NCBI GenBank assembly: GCA_013368315.1
Contig: JAACJM010000199.1
Span: 62,001-126,000 of the forward strand
DNA length: 64,000 bases
DNA from: Tetrapyrgos nigripes
Lineage: Eukaryota; Basidiomycota; Agaricomycetes; Agaricales; Campanellaceae
Direction: 5' to 3'
The stretch's first letter is position 1, and each line of letters starts with the position of its first letter. This document shows positions 46,227-62,597 of this stretch, piece by piece. The notes beneath the pieces are model-generated. The model was not told the DNA's origin and made no database searches. It was given only the letters and a program-made list of their open reading frames with translations. The translations under genes were made by a program, and so were the position numbers.

Positions 46227-47797
46227 CGGACAATTGAAGAAAACTTTGTGGAATAGGTGGTGGTGAGTCGGATGATATTCGGAATGGCCCATAATCATTA
46301 CGAGGCCTTCAGGCTGAGTTAATTTATGTCGTAGCGACCTCCTGGATCTTTTCCACAGGTTCAATCTCCCACCCCTGTGCGTTGGCGCTCGTCAAGCGCT
46401 CATCTGGAATCACGGTCGAGACCTATGACGTCGTTCACGGCTTTCTCGGAACAACGCGAGGCCTTTAAGTTAGGTCATTCAGATTTCTATTGCCGGTCTC
46501 TGAGATGCCGACAACCGATCAGTCTGGGCACAACCCACAACGTCATGCAAACGTCAGCGCGTCGTTTTCAATGCCAGCGTCGACAACGTCCACCGCCCTA
46601 TTCCTCCGCTCCTCAAGCTTGCATTCGCCTCGAGTCGTAATTCTTGCCTCTCTTTCGTCAAGTCCTCCTTTTCCCAAGGATTTGTGACAAACCGCGACAT
46701 CGGCGTTCTCTCAGGACTCTTGTTCTGCAGCAACCCTTGATTCTACCTGACTCCAAGCAGCGTTCGCATATCCCAAATCGCAAATAATACACGCTTGTGA
46801 CATGGCTCCTCCCTTTGGATGCCTACTCCTACCAATTGATTGGTCCTGTTTCTCTATCCCATCTTCTTAAGCTCTCTTTCTCTTTCTGTCTGCCGGTCCC
46901 AATCGCTGGAATATCTGTGCTGAGACCCACAGAAACCTATCCTAGACTTGCTCTGATAAAATCGTGGTTGAAGGAGCATGTTTGAACTAAACTTCTACAA
47001 TAGCACTGGCACGTTTCTTTGATTTTTTCATCTCCATCTCTATGTACTGAGTGTTTGTTTTTTGCACGACAGGAAGCTTTACATATGCAAATTTATTATT
47101 CACTGCTATTCCAGAAGTAGCCTCCCATTGTTCTTTTGTCCAATGTCTGATGCTCATTTCAAGACTGTCGCTTCGGATTTTTTAATTCTGTGTTTCTTAA
47201 AAGGCACCCCTTTTTCCACCTTTCTTTTGTGTTTGTGCAGGACGTTACTGGCTTCAAGCTCTCTTCGTTACGCATCCCCAGCTCAGTGAGCGAGCCAATC
47301 GGCCCAGAAGCTTGGGAATGGTTATAGCGGCTTTCCCAAGTTGCCCTTGGGACCTCATTGCTCGGAGGCCCATCTGTGCCAATGCTTCTCCGCTGGGCTC
47401 AACAGGTCCATACTCGGACGAATGCATATGGCAATGAATATGATTCTAACCCCTGACGATGATGGACCCAGGAGGAGTGATTCACTTTTTGGCAGTGATT
47501 GCATGAGTGATGAAGATGGTGAGGTACACTTCATGCTTCGATGTCGGTATTGTGTTGGGATTTGTCTTGCAACATTGGTAGGTATGATTTTTGAACACTG
47601 ATTTTTCACGTATCACTGTTTGTCTTCAAATCCTCTTTCACTGTTTTAGCTCTCCTTCTCTCAGTGGCTGCAGCGTAGTCAATATAAGAGTAAATTTTTG
47701 ACTTTATTGAACAGGCCTCGTAGCTTGCCACGCGAAGCGATGGCTCTTTACCCCAGTCTGTTTAAATGGAACCCTTAGGTGAAGTGAGGGCGGTGAC

Positions 47798-47830
<33 letters not shown>

Positions 47831-48170
47831 ACAGCCACACCGCCTCCAATGTGACTGGGACTGAATTGACGACTGAATTGAGGGGCAGACTTCTTCTCAG
47901 GAAGTCCTTGGTTCCACCCGATTTTTATGACCCCTACTGACACTACTTGCACCAGACCCGTATACAAATATCCTCTCAACGGCCAATGGGTTATGATGGA
48001 TATTGATGATGGAGACAGCCATTTGCATAAGGTCGCGAACTCTCAAAACACCTATTTATTGATATTTGCATCCATACAAAAGACCCTGAAATGATGGGTA
48101 GCTGTCGATTTGCATGGCAATTACATGGGAGCAAAGATCACCAAATAGAGCTGATTAGCAGCGCCCTTTT
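46227..48170. other. No supported gene; contains a T(29) tract
   Basis: Short ORFs only (for example 47341-47601 plus, with an Asp-rich segment) and none recognised. An uninterrupted run of 29 T lies at 47800-47828, equal to a poly(A) tail if read on the minus strand, so a retroposed copy may end here. Confidence 0.3.
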
Positions 48171-48179
48171 TTATCTCCT

Positions 48180-48310
48180 AATTATCTTGTCGATGCATTT
48201 GTTGGAAATTCCGTGCGAGATTGAGTAGGAGGATCACGGGGAGCCCTGAAACAGTGACTCCCCTGACGTGCGAATATATTTTGAGTACATGCGACTCAGC
48301 AAAGGCCAAT
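48180..48310 (-). repeat. DIRS-type 3' flank sequence, copy 2
   Basis: Contains ATCACGGGGAGCCCTGAAAC and GTGCGAATATATTTTGAGTA, shared with 48,820-48,960 and 44,340-44,460 (reverse). Confidence 0.65.
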
Positions 48311-48819
48311 ACACAAGAAATGTAGATAAATGGGAGTGGAGGGAGGGTAATGCAAAACAACTGAGTGATACTGTGATTATGCTAGTGAGTGATGAATGGG
48401 GAAAGAAAGAATGAGATGGGGGAAACAAGTCTCTCAGGGCTATAAATACATGGTAAGTTGTTAACAGCGAAAAAGAGTCTTAGACATAGAGAGGAGAAAA
48501 ATGAATATCACAAGGAAAAAATGAAACAATGAATTCAATAAAGGATGTGGAGAAAAGATTCTGGAAAGATTGCAGAAAGGAGATGGTAAAACATGAGTGT
48601 TTAAAGATCAAATTTTGAGACAAGGGCGATGCCTGAGCCACTGAGGCAAGGTATACGATGAGCTGCTGAGGCTAGGCCATGGAGGCACAGCCACAGAGGC
48701 ATGATGATGAGAACGGCGAGTCCTACGCATGGAGTGTTGATTCAAGTGAGAGACGAAATTATAAGTAGTACTTACAATGATAATTAGACCTTTGTAAAGT
48801 AGTCTTTAAAACACGACTA

Positions 48820-48960
48820 ATTATCTTGTTGATGTGTTTGTTGAAAATTTCATGTGAGATTGAGTAGGAGGATCATGGGGAGCCCTGAAACAGATGTGCG
48901 AATATATTTTGAGTACATGTGACTGAGCAAAGGCTAAGAAGCCTATGGAATGATGATAGG
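48820..48960 (-). repeat. DIRS-type 3' flank sequence, copy 3
   Basis: Contains ATCATGGGGAGCCCTGAAAC and the GCGAATATATTTTGAGTA block; it follows the 3' end of the decayed recombinase at 49,099 on the minus strand, the same arrangement as at 44.3 kb. Confidence 0.65.
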
Positions 48961-49098
48961 AAAGTGGAAGTGAAAAGATGTTGACAGAGTTGAATGTTAG
49001 GATGGAGGGGAGTGTTTTTTAGTTAGAAGAGCAGAGAAAAATAGAGGGTGCTTATGAATATAAAGCTGAAAAGCCTCAGAAGTCCACCATCCCATCGT

Positions 49099-49860
49099 CT
49101 AGATCAGGTCCCAGGAATACCCCAGCAGTGCATAGTGGGTTGCTCCTCCTGACCTCAGTGAATGTCCTGCCACATCCTCCTCGAAATAGTGCTTCAACCT
49201 CCTAATGAACCACTGTCTTGTTGGTATAGAGCCATCTTTACATGTGAACAGGTTGGGATGGGCAGGGAAAAGGCAGTCTTGGGAAAGGATATAGGCAATC
49301 GGATTCTCCAGTGGCACAAATCAGAATCTTGTTCCCATCAAATTGTTTATCTGATTTATGCGTCGGTAAGAGGAATGCTATGTGGTCATCATCAATGATC
49401 ACCTTGCACAATTCTCAATGAGCAACTGTATCTGGCCAGACCAACTCCCCTAACCACATAATCACCAGGAAACTGATGAAGAGAATCACCAAGAACAACA
49501 AGTCATCATGGTCATTCGATCCCTTCAAATCATTGTAAACCTTTGTCAACTCTTCCTGTCCTAAAGCTCCTGCTTCTTTGAGTAAATGTGCCACTTCCTA
49601 CAACCTTTCAACATTTTCTTCACCAATGAGCTCATTCAAATTTGTTAGGGTAATATGGTTCTAGCTGATCGCAAATGCCAGAAAGATAAGTTGAGACAGA
49701 CAGTGGGTGAATGTAATGGCACATGTATGCCACATAGAAACTGAGGGTGTCCTCTGATGGTTCCAACTCAAAACTGTGATTTTGACAGAACTGAATATAG
49801 GTCCATCGCATACCCTAATGCAATTGCTCGCTTGCTCACCAAACAATCCTTCGTCCAGAT
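49099..49860 (-). pseudogene. Decayed tyrosine recombinase of the DIRS-like element
   Basis: Minus-strand fragments read LEPSEDTLSFYVAYMCHYIH and STYLSGICDQLEPYYP (N-terminal SAM-like domain), then after several stops PAHPNLFTCKDGSIPTRQWF and AGHSLRSGGATHYALLGYSW. The copy is broken by many stops and ends before the Tyr nucleophile is readable. It resembles the fragment at 43,891-44,310. Confidence 0.65.
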
Positions 49861-49904
49861 CTCCCTCTCTTTCACCCTTTGTCTGGACTCAGATGGATGC
49901 CAGT

Positions 49905-50507
49905 TCATGATAGTGCTGCCCCCAACGTGAGTCGAGGGGGTTCAAAAGAGGTAATAATGATATTGGGCACGGAATTATAAATGTATTTATTGTTGAATCT
50001 CAATAGGGCATCAGCAATGTTGTTCTGGGAACCTGGGATATGTGCAACTTGTAAATCAGTCTTGTGTTTTATGATGAAGTCAACTGCTGTCATGAGGATA
50101 GGATTGTAGGTAGGGCTGGCTTTTAGGGAATTAAACATATCAACTGTGTTCAAGTTGTCTGTGAAGATTGGGATATGGTGGGGGCAAGGATTTGAAGATA
50201 GTATTGCAAATGAAAGTGCTGATAGGACAGAGAGGGCCTCGAAAAAGAAAATTCCAGGTGAAGAATCTTCCACTTTGCACTGAAAACCAAGATGGACGTT
50301 ACCAAGTTTCACCCAAAAACCCATACCGATTGGGCATGCATCACAGAAAAGTACTATCTCTGCATCTTCCAAGCCCCAACTCTCTAATTCCAACATTCTC
50401 ACCACTTCCATTTCTTCCATATGCTCAATCCATAATAACTCTTGACACATCGAGACGCTAATCCAAACTGGGGTCTTTCCATCCTTCTTCCCTGCCGTTT
50501 TTTGATA
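49905..50507 (-). pseudogene. RT C-terminal part and RNase H domain of the DIRS-like element
   Basis: The frame gives IVLFCDACPIGMGFWV (first RNase H Asp), FFFEALSVLSAL (Glu), PIFTDNLNTVDMFNSLKA (Asp) and VAHIPGSQNNIADALLRF (His/Asp end), the order found in DIRS/Ngaro RNase H domains. At 50,507 the frame is cut by the mariner insertion and resumes at 52,148, where the joined codons read LSWLYQKTAG. Confidence 0.75.
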
Positions 50508-50509
50508 TA

Positions 50510-52145
50510 CAGTGGCCAAAAAAATTGTCCACATGTTTGGCACTTTTGGAAAGATTGCTGATTTAAGAGCTATTAAGCAGAAATCTCAAGACATGGCTGG
50601 TGGTAGCAAGAAAGCCTTTGATTAGAGATACAATAATCTGTCTGTTTTGTCTTATTTGGCCACATATCTGCGGAGTTATGATTGATTTAAAATTGTATGT
50701 CATTTGGACAATTTTTTGAGTTGCCACTTCAAAATCATTATTGCAATACCCTGATGTGTTATACATGATGTCATGGGTGGAGCTGTACAGTAATGTGATG
50801 TATACACCACAATGATGTCATAGCTGCCAGCTGGAGCATACATAGCAACATACAGATGCTCTACAGCTTCTATGAAAATCATGGGGTCCCTCATATCAGC
50901 CCAGAAAGACAATCTCTACTCTCTCCTCCAAACTGCCCCTCCCTCTATCAAAATTTCAGCTCAGACTGAAGTATGAAAGCAGAGTGTTGCTTTTATAGGT
51001 AGAGAGACATGTTCTGATAAAGGAAACCATTGAATATAGCACTTTAGAAAGTTAATACCCAGCTGAAAAATGGCCACCTCTGGATCAACTCCCATATTAT
51101 TAATGCTTTCCAGGATTTTGTTACTTAAGATGGTCATATAGTGTTTGCAATCTATCTTCCCCTTCATCTGGACCATTTTTACTGCTTACTGTTGCCCCAT
51201 ACCCTACCCCATCATGTCATTTTCTCTCTCAAATGTCATCATTTCTGTCACATCTTGCTGTACCATGAATTTATCTCTCTTTTCTCACACATGCTGGGGC
51301 ATATTTGCCCCAAAATGATTGGTTTTGGTCTTATCTGAGAAAATAACCCACTTCTAGCCTTCTACAGCCCGGTCTTTTTACATCTGTGCAAACTTCAAGT
51401 GAGCCTTGCTGCAAGTCACTGTAAGTTTGCACTTGTTCTGTGTTTTGGAGATCGCCACAAGACGTTTTCAGGAATGTTTTGGCTGTTATAGGTTGGGACA
51501 GGTTGTCCAAGAAGAGCCTTGATGTTTCAGGCCACTTGTGTAGCAATCTGGCTTTACCGGAATGGATTTTTTCCAATCTAACCTCTTCACAAGTAGTAGA
51601 GAGCCTCCTAGGACACCCTGCTGTATTGTTCTCATTGTCTGTATTTGTCTTTTAAGCCACAAAAGCAACTCTTGGCTTCCATACTCCAGTCTGAGCTGCA
51701 ATTTTTGCAGATGGAGAGGCAGTTAAGAGGAGAGAGTAGAGATTGTCTTTCTGGGCTGATATGAGGGACCCCATGATTTTCATAGAGGCTGTAGAGCATC
51801 TGTACGTTGATATGTATGCTCCAGCTGGCAGCTATGACATCATTGTAGTGTATAAATTACATTACTGTACAGCTCCACCCATGACATCATGTATAACACA
51901 TCAGGTTATTGCAATAATGATTTTGAAGTGGCAACTCAAAAAATTGTCCAAATGACATACAGTTTTAAATCAATCATAACTCCACAGATATTTGGCCAAA
52001 TAAGACAAAACAAACAGATTATTGTAGCTCTAATCAAAGGCTTTCTTGCTACCACCAGCCATGTTTTGAGATTTCTGCTCAATAGCTCTTAAATCAGAAA
52101 TCTTTCCAAAAGTGCCAAACATGTGGACAATTTTTTTGGCCACTG
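50510..52145 (-). mobile_element. Tc1/mariner element with about 470-bp terminal inverted repeats
   Basis: Both ends begin CAGTGGCCAAAAAAATTGTC and are flanked by TA (50508-50509 and 52146-52147), the target duplication of the IS630-Tc1-mariner superfamily. The inverted repeats extend to about 50,978 and 51,677 with few differences. Between and partly overlapping them, minus-strand fragments such as KWVIFSDKTKTNHFGA, KGKIDCKHYMTIL and DPEVAIFQ match a Tc1-type transposase around its catalytic aspartates. Stops and frameshifts interrupt it. The element sits inside the RNase H-proximal RT frame of the DIRS-like element. Confidence 0.85.
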
Positions 52146-52147
52146 TA

Positions 52148-52718
52148 ACCAAGATAGACCCAGTTGTAACAGGGAATAGACATTGAAGGACCAATTACAC
52201 TACCCGCCTATCTGCCAGAAATCACACAGAGGTTGGCACTGTTGTGGCATGGCAAAAGATCTGATGGCAGTAATGAGATTGGATCTAGAGGAGGGAGGCA
52301 TTGTAATAGTCATTGTGTTTGGGTCCACTTCAAAGCCAATAATAACTAGGACTTCACCAAAAACTTGTTTAGGCCCATTGTGAGGTATCTCTAGTTCGTC
52401 CCAGAGCTCCAAAAGTTTTACCTGCTTCTCTGGCATCAAACACCCTCTCTTCTCGTAAATGCACATCTTTCTGTCTTCCTTGAAACCAAAATTATCATCC
52501 ACATATGTGAAAAACATCATCAACCTTCCTCAGATTCTTCAAGATCCAACTGACTAAACCCATCCACAAACTATGTATTCCATCTGCACCTCCATTCCCA
52601 AAATTGTTACAATGATCCACATTGTAAGTATCTCCAATCTTCACAACCTGCTTCAATTGCCATCTAGGATCTATTGGAGCCCTTCTACATGCTTCTGATA
52701 CATCTGATTTCCATACCA
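52148..52718 (-). pseudogene. Reverse transcriptase core of the DIRS-like element
   Basis: The minus-strand frame gives VWKSDVSEACRRAPIDPRWQ (RT fingers/palm with catalytic Asp), HCNNFGNGGADGIHSLWMGL, FFTYVDDNFGF (Y-x-D-D active site) and QVFGEVLVIIGFEVDP. It then meets TAG in IGG*CNWSF where relatives have Trp. The 5' boundary at 52,718 is the ACT target duplication of the big insertion. Confidence 0.8.
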
Positions 52719-52721
52719 CTC
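52719..52721. repeat. Target-site duplication, left (ACT)
   Basis: ACT precedes the left terminus; the same three bases follow the right terminus. Keeping one copy restores the RT frame (GYVRLV-VWKSDV). Confidence 0.8.
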
Positions 52722-53972
52722 ACTGGGTGCAAACACTTGTAAATCCTCTGCTTTACTGAGGTTTTACAAGAGTATTACACCAAGCCAATCAATATGTAAG
52801 ACTCCTTGTCATACATTAGTATTACAAGAGACAGAAAAAATTAGAACAACCTTGTATGACCATTGTAAGTCACAAAGAAATACCATGGACTTTCAGTGTG
52901 ACTTGCTGTCACTGTATACCCTTGGTGGATATACTGTGGAATTACACAGGAATTTCGGAGTGACTTTTTGTCACAATATGTCATGTAGTAAGACACATAA
53001 GAAATACTGGAGTATTTCAGTGTGACAGATAATCACAGTATGACAAACAGTAAGGCAAGAGAGATTTACAAAGGACTTACAAGGAAGCAAAATCTGCAGG
53101 AAATTTACAAAGTGACAATCAAGTCACAGTAATACACTTGTAAGACTAGCTGTATTATGAAGGAATTACAAGAAAGATTTGCTACAAACACTGGTAAATC
53201 CTCAGCCTTACTGGAGTATTACAAGAGTATTATGGGGAACCAATCAATATGTAAGTTGGCTTGACTTACAAGTGTATTACAAAATAGAGAAAAAATGAGG
53301 ACTATTCTGAAAGACCATTGTAAGCTGCAAGGACATACCATGGACTTTCAGTGTGAGGCTTTGTCACAGTATAGCATTGAAGAGCATACAGTGGAATTAC
53401 AAGGTGAGTTTTTTATCACAGTATGTCTTCTTGTAAAACAGAACTGAAATACCAGGGTATTTCAGTGTGAGATAATGTCACAGTAAGACAATTTGTAAAC
53501 CAAGGAAAATTTACAGAGGACTTACCAGAAGGTAGAACTTGAAAGTCTTGGGTAAGACTGCTCATATTTACACAGAATTTACAGAGGGACAGCTGTGTCA
53601 CAGTAATACCCTAGAATAACTTGTGGTTTTACAAGGGAATTACAAGATGCAGGTTTTAAAAGTCTATCTCGTAAGTCTCTGGAAAAAACCTGCATGCTAA
53701 ATGGAGAATATACAGTGTGACAGACTGGTCACAATAAGACACTTGTAAGTCACAAGACATTACAATGACTTTACTGAAAAGTGACTATTTTGTAAGTCAT
53801 CACGTATATCCAATGGACTTACAAGAGACTTGTTGGATGGATTTGCAGTGCATGTCAATTAAGTAATACAGAGGGGCTTACTGAAAATTTATAGGATGTA
53901 ATACAATGAATTCATTCAACCAGGTCAATTAAATGTCACTAAATATAAATAGACAGCTCAGGCTGGACTGTG
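52722..53972 (+). repeat. Left terminal inverted repeat of the 9.9-kb element
   Basis: AT-rich, with many GTAATAC, TTACAAG and TGTGAC-type short motifs recurring every 20-40 bases, so the arm itself is sub-repetitive. No coding frame. It ends at GGCTGGACTGTGTCT where the 9-bp array begins. Confidence 0.9.
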
Positions 53973-57215
<3,243 letters not shown>

Positions 57216-60200
57216 ACGGAGCAGAGAAGGCAGACGAGGCAGACGAGGCAGACGGAGCAGACGAGGCAGACGAGGCAGACGGAGCAGACGAGGCAGACGA
57301 GGCAGACGGAGCAGACGAGGCAGACGAGGCAGACGGAGCAGACGAGGCAGACGAGGCAGACGGAGCAGACGAGGCAGACAAGGCAGACGGAGCAGACGAG
57401 GCAGACGGAGCAGACGGAGCAGACGAGGCAGACGGAGCAGACGAGGCAGACGAGGCAGACGGAGCAGACGAGGCAGACGAGGCAGACGGAGCAGACGAGG
57501 CAGACGAGGCAGACGGAGCAGACGAGGCAGACGAGGCAGACAAAGCAGACGAGGCAGACGAGGCAGACAAAGCAGACGAGGCAGACGAGGCAGACAAAGC
57601 AGACGAGGCAGACGAGGCAGACAAAGCAGACGAGGCAGACGAGGCAGACAAAGCAGACGAGGCAGACGAGGCAGACAAAGCAGACGAGGCAGACGAGGCA
57701 GACAAAGCAGACGAGGCAGACGAGGCAGACAAAGCAGACGAGGCAGACGAGGCAGACAAAGCAGACAAGGCAGACAAGGCAGACAAGGCAGACGGGGCAG
57801 ACAAGGCAGACGGAGCAGACAAGGCAGACAAGGCAGACAAGGCAGACAAGGCAGACAAGGCAGACGGAGCAGACTAGGCAGACGAGGCAGACGGAGCAGA
57901 CGAGGCAGACGAGGCAGACGGAGCAGACGAGGCAGACGAGGCAGACGGAGCAGACGAGGCAGACGAGGCAGACGGAGCAGACGAGGCAGACGGAGCAGAC
58001 GAGGCAGACGAGGCAGACGGAGCAGACGAGGCAGACGAGGCAGACGGAGCAGACGAGGCAGACGAGGCAGACGGAGCAGACGAGGCAGACGAGGCAGACG
58101 GAGCAGACGAGGCAGACGAGGCAGACAAAGCAGACGAGGCAGACGAGGCAGACAAAGCAGACGAGGCAGACGAGGCAGACAAAGCAGACGAGGCAGACGA
58201 GGCAGACAAAGCAGACGAGGCAGACGAGGCAGACAAAGCAGACGAGGCAGACGAGGCAGACAAAGCAGACGAGGCAGACGAGGCAGACAAAGCAGACGAG
58301 GCAGACGAGGCAGACAAAGCAGACGAGGCAGACGAGGCAGACAAAGCAGACGAGGCAGACAAGGCAGACAAGGCAGACGGGGCAGACAAGGCAGACGGAG
58401 CAGACAAGGCAGACAAGGCAGACAAGGCAGACAAGGCAGACAAGGCAGACGGAGCAGACGAGGCAGACGAGGCAGACGGAGCAGACGAGGCAGACGAGGC
58501 AGACGGAGCAGACGAGGCAGACGAGGCAGACGGAGCAGACGAGGCAGACGAGGCAGACGGAGCAGACGAGGCAGACGAGGCAGACGGAGCAGACGAGGCA
58601 GACGAGGCAGACGGAGCAGACGAGGCAGACGGAGCAGACGAGGCAGACGAGGCAGACGGAGCAGACGAGGCAGACGAGGCAGACGGAGCAGACGAGGCAG
58701 ACGAGGCAGACGGAGCAGACGAGGCAGACGAGGCAGACGGAGCAGACGAGGCAGACGAGGCAGACGGAGCAGACGAGGCAGACGAGGCAGACGGAGCAGA
58801 CGAGGCAGACGAGGCAGACGGAGCAGACGAGGCAGACGAGGCAGACGGAGCAGACGAGGCAGACGAGGCAGACGGAGCAGACGAGGCAGACGAGGCAGAC
58901 GGAGCAGACGAGGCAGACGAGGCAGACGGAGCAGACGAGGCAGACGAGGCAGACGGAGCAGACGAGGCAGACGAGGCAGACGGAGCAGACGAGGCAGACG
59001 AGGCAGACGGAGCAGACGAGGCAGACGAGGCAGACGGAGCAGACGAGGCAGACGAGGCAGACAGAGGCAGACGAGGCAGACAGAGCAGACGAGGCAGACG
59101 AGGCAGACGGAGCAGACGAGGCAGACGAGGCAGACAAGGCAGACAGAGCAGACAAGGCAGACGGAGCAGACAAGGCAGACGAGGCAGACGGAGCAGACGA
59201 GGCAGACGAGGCAGATGGAGCAGACCAGGCAGATGAGGCAGACGGAGCAGCCGAGGCAGACAGAGCAGACGAGGCAGACGGAGCAGACGAGGCAGACGAG
59301 GCAGACGGGCAGATGAGGCAGACGGAGCAGACGAGGCAGACAGACGAGGCAGACGGAGCAGACGAGGCAGACGGAGCAGACGAGGCAGACGGAGCAGACG
59401 AGGCAGACGGAGCAGATGAAGCAGACAGAGCAGACAAGGCAGACGACGAGGCAGACAAGGCAGACGGAGCAGACAAGGCATATGGTGCAGATGAGGCAGA
59501 TCAGGCAGATCAGGCAGACGGAGCAGACAAGGCAGACAAGGCAGAGGAAGAAGATGAAGCAGACAGAGCAGACAAGGCAGACAGGGCAGACAAGGCAGAC
59601 AAGGCAGACAGGGCAGACGAGGCAGACGGAGCAGACGAGGCAGACGGAGCAGATGAGGCAGACGGAGCAGACGGAGCAGATGAGGCAGATGGAGCAGACG
59701 GAGCAGACAAGGCAGACAAGGCAGACGGAGCAGACAAGGCAGACAAGACAGACGGAGCAGACAAGGCAGACGAGGCAGACGGAGCAGACAAGGCAGACGG
59801 AGCAGACAAGGCAGACGAGGCAGACGGAGCAGACGAGGCAGACGAGGCAGATGGAGCAGACGAGGCAGATGAGGCAGACGGAGCAGACGAGGCAGACAGA
59901 GCAGACGAGGCAGACGGAGCAGACGAGGCAGACGAGGCAGACGGAGCAGATGAGGCAGACGAGGCAGACGGAGCAGACGAGGCAGACGGAGCAGACGAGG
60001 CAGACGGAGCAGATGAAGCAGACAGAGCAGACAAGGCAGACGACGAGGCAGACAAGGCAGACGGAGCAGACAAGGCAGATGGTGCAGATCAGGCAGATCA
60101 GGCAGATCAGGCAGACGGAGCAGACGAGGCAGACGGAGCAGACAAGGCAGACAAAGAAGATGAAGCAGACAGAGCAGACAAGGCAGACAGGGCAGACAAG

Positions 60201-61344
60201 GCAGACAAGGCAGACAGGGCAGACAAGGCAGACCGAGCAGACGGTGCAGCCGAGGCAGACAAGGCAGACAAGGCAGACCGAGCAGACGAGGCAGACAAGG
60301 CAGACCGAGCAGATGAGGCAGACGAGGCAGACCGAGCAGACGAGGCAGACCGAGCAGACAAGGCAGACCGAGCAGACAACGCAGACGAGGTAGACCGAGC
60401 AGCCGAGGCAGACAGAGCAGACGAGGCAGACGAGGCAGACAGAGCAGACGAGACAGACGAGGCAGACAGAGCAGACGAGGCAGACGAGGCAGACAGAGCA
60501 GACGAGACAGACGAGGCAGACAGAGCAGACGAGGCAGACGAGGCAGACAGAGCAGACGAGGCAGACGAGGCAGATGGAGCAGACGAGGCAGATGAGGCAG
60601 ACGAGGCAGACGAGGCAGATGAGGCAGATGAGGCAGACGAGGCAGACGAGGCAGACGGAGCAGACGGAGCAGACGAGACAGACGGAGCAGACGATGCAGA
60701 CAGGGCAGACAAGGCAGACAAGGCAGACGAAGAAGATGAAGCAGACAGAGCAGACAAGGCAGATGACGAGGCAGACAAGGCAGACGGAGCAGCCGAGGCA
60801 GACAAGGCAGACGAGGCAGACGGAGCAGACAAGGCAGACAAGGCAGACGAAGAAGATGAAGCAGACAGAGCAGACAAGGCAGACGACGAGGCAGACAAGG
60901 CAGACGGAGCAGACAAGGCAGACGAGGCAGACGAGGCAGACGAGGCAGATGGAGCAGACGAGGCAGACGAGGCACACGGAGCAGACGAGGCAGACGGAGC
61001 AGACGGAGCAGACGAGGCAGACGAGGCAGACGAGGCAGACGAGGCAGACGGGGCAGACGAGGCAGACGGAGCAGACGAGGCAGACGGGGCAGACGCGAGG
61101 CAGACGAGGCAGACGGAGCAGACGAGGCAGACAATGCAGACGGGGCAGACGCGAGGCAGACGAGGCAGACGGGGCAGACGCTAGGCAGACGAGGCAGATG
61201 AGGCAGATGGAGCAGACGAGGCAGATGAGGGAGACGGAGCAGACGAGGCAGACGAGGGAGACGGAGCAGACGAGGCAGACGAGGGAGACGGAGCAGATGA
61301 GGCAGACGAGGGAGACGGAGCAGACGAGGCAGACGAGGGAGACA
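57216..61344 (-). repeat. 9-bp satellite, inverted (CGAGGCAGA) orientation with 27-bp higher-order units
   Basis: About 460 units of the reverse-complement unit GACGAGGCA and variants. A 27-base higher-order unit (GACGAGGCA twice plus GACGGAGCA) dominates 57,228-57,540 and 58,450-59,060; a second one ending GACAAAGCA fills 57,540-57,760 and 58,110-58,350. The block 57,228-57,860 is repeated in similar form at 57,882-58,450. Units become irregular toward 59,060-61,340. Confidence 0.95.
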
Positions 61345-62594
61345 CAGTCCAGCCTGAGCTGTCTATTTATATTTAGTGACATTCAATTGACCTGGTTGAA
61401 TGAATTCATTGTATTACATCCTGTAAATTTTCAGTAAGCCGTTCTGTATTACTTAATTGACATGCACTGCAAATCCATCCAACAAGTCTCTTGTAAGTCC
61501 ATTGGATATACATGATGACTTACAAAATAGTCACTTTTCAGTAAAGTCATTGTAATGTCTTGTGACTTACAAGTGTCTTACTGTGACCAGTCTGTCAACC
61601 TGTATATTCTCCATTTAGCATGCAGGTTTTTTCCAGAGACTTACGAGATAGACTTTTAAAACCTGCATCTTGTAATTCCCTTGTAAAACCACAAGTCTTC
61701 CTAGGCTATTACTGTGACACAGCTGTCCCTCCGTAAATTCTGTGGAAATATGAGCAGTCTTACCCAAGACTTTCAAGTTCTACCTTCTGGTAAGTCCTCT
61801 GTAAATTTTCCTTGGTTTACAAATCGTCTTACTGTGACATTATCTCACATTGAAATACCCTGGTATTTCAGTTCTGTTTTACAAGAAGACATACTGTGAC
61901 AAAAAAGTCACCTTGTAATTCCACTGTATGCTCTTCAATGCTATACTGTGACAAAGCCTCACACTGAAAGTCCATGGTATGTCCTTGCAGCTTACAATGG
62001 TCTTTCAGAATAGTCCTCATTTTTTGTCTATTTTGTAATACACTTGTAAGTCAAGCCAACTTACATATTGATTGGTTCCCCATAATACTCTTGTAAGACT
62101 CCAGTAAGGCTGAGGATTTACCAGTGTTTGTAGCAAATGTTTCTTGTAATTCCTTCATAATACAGCTAGTCTTACAAGTGTATTACTGTGACTTGATTGT
62201 CACTTTGTAAATTTCCTGCAGATTTTGCTTCCTTGTAAGTCCTTTGTAAATCTCTCTTGCCTTACTGTTTGTCATACTGTGATTATCTGTCACACTGAAA
62301 TACTCCAGTATTTCCTATGTGTCTTACTACATGACATATTGTGACAAAAAGTCACTCTGAAATTCCTGTGTAATTCCACAGTATATCCACCAATGGTATA
62401 CAGTGACAGCAAGTCACACTGAAAGTCCATGGTATTTCTTTGTGACTTACAATGGTCATACAAGGTTGTTCTAATTTTTTCTGTCTCTTGTAATACTAAT
62501 GTATGACAAGGAGTCTTACATATTGATTGGCTTGGTGTAATACTCTTGTAAAACCTCAGTCAAGCAGAGGATTTACAAGTGTTTGCACCCAGTG
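61345..62594 (-). repeat. Right terminal inverted repeat of the 9.9-kb element
   Basis: Reverse complement of 52722-53972 with a low number of substitutions and a few short indels. The inner end is AGACACAGTCCAGCC. High identity over 1.2 kb suggests recent formation or ongoing gene conversion between arms. Confidence 0.9.
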
Positions 62595-62597
62595 ACT

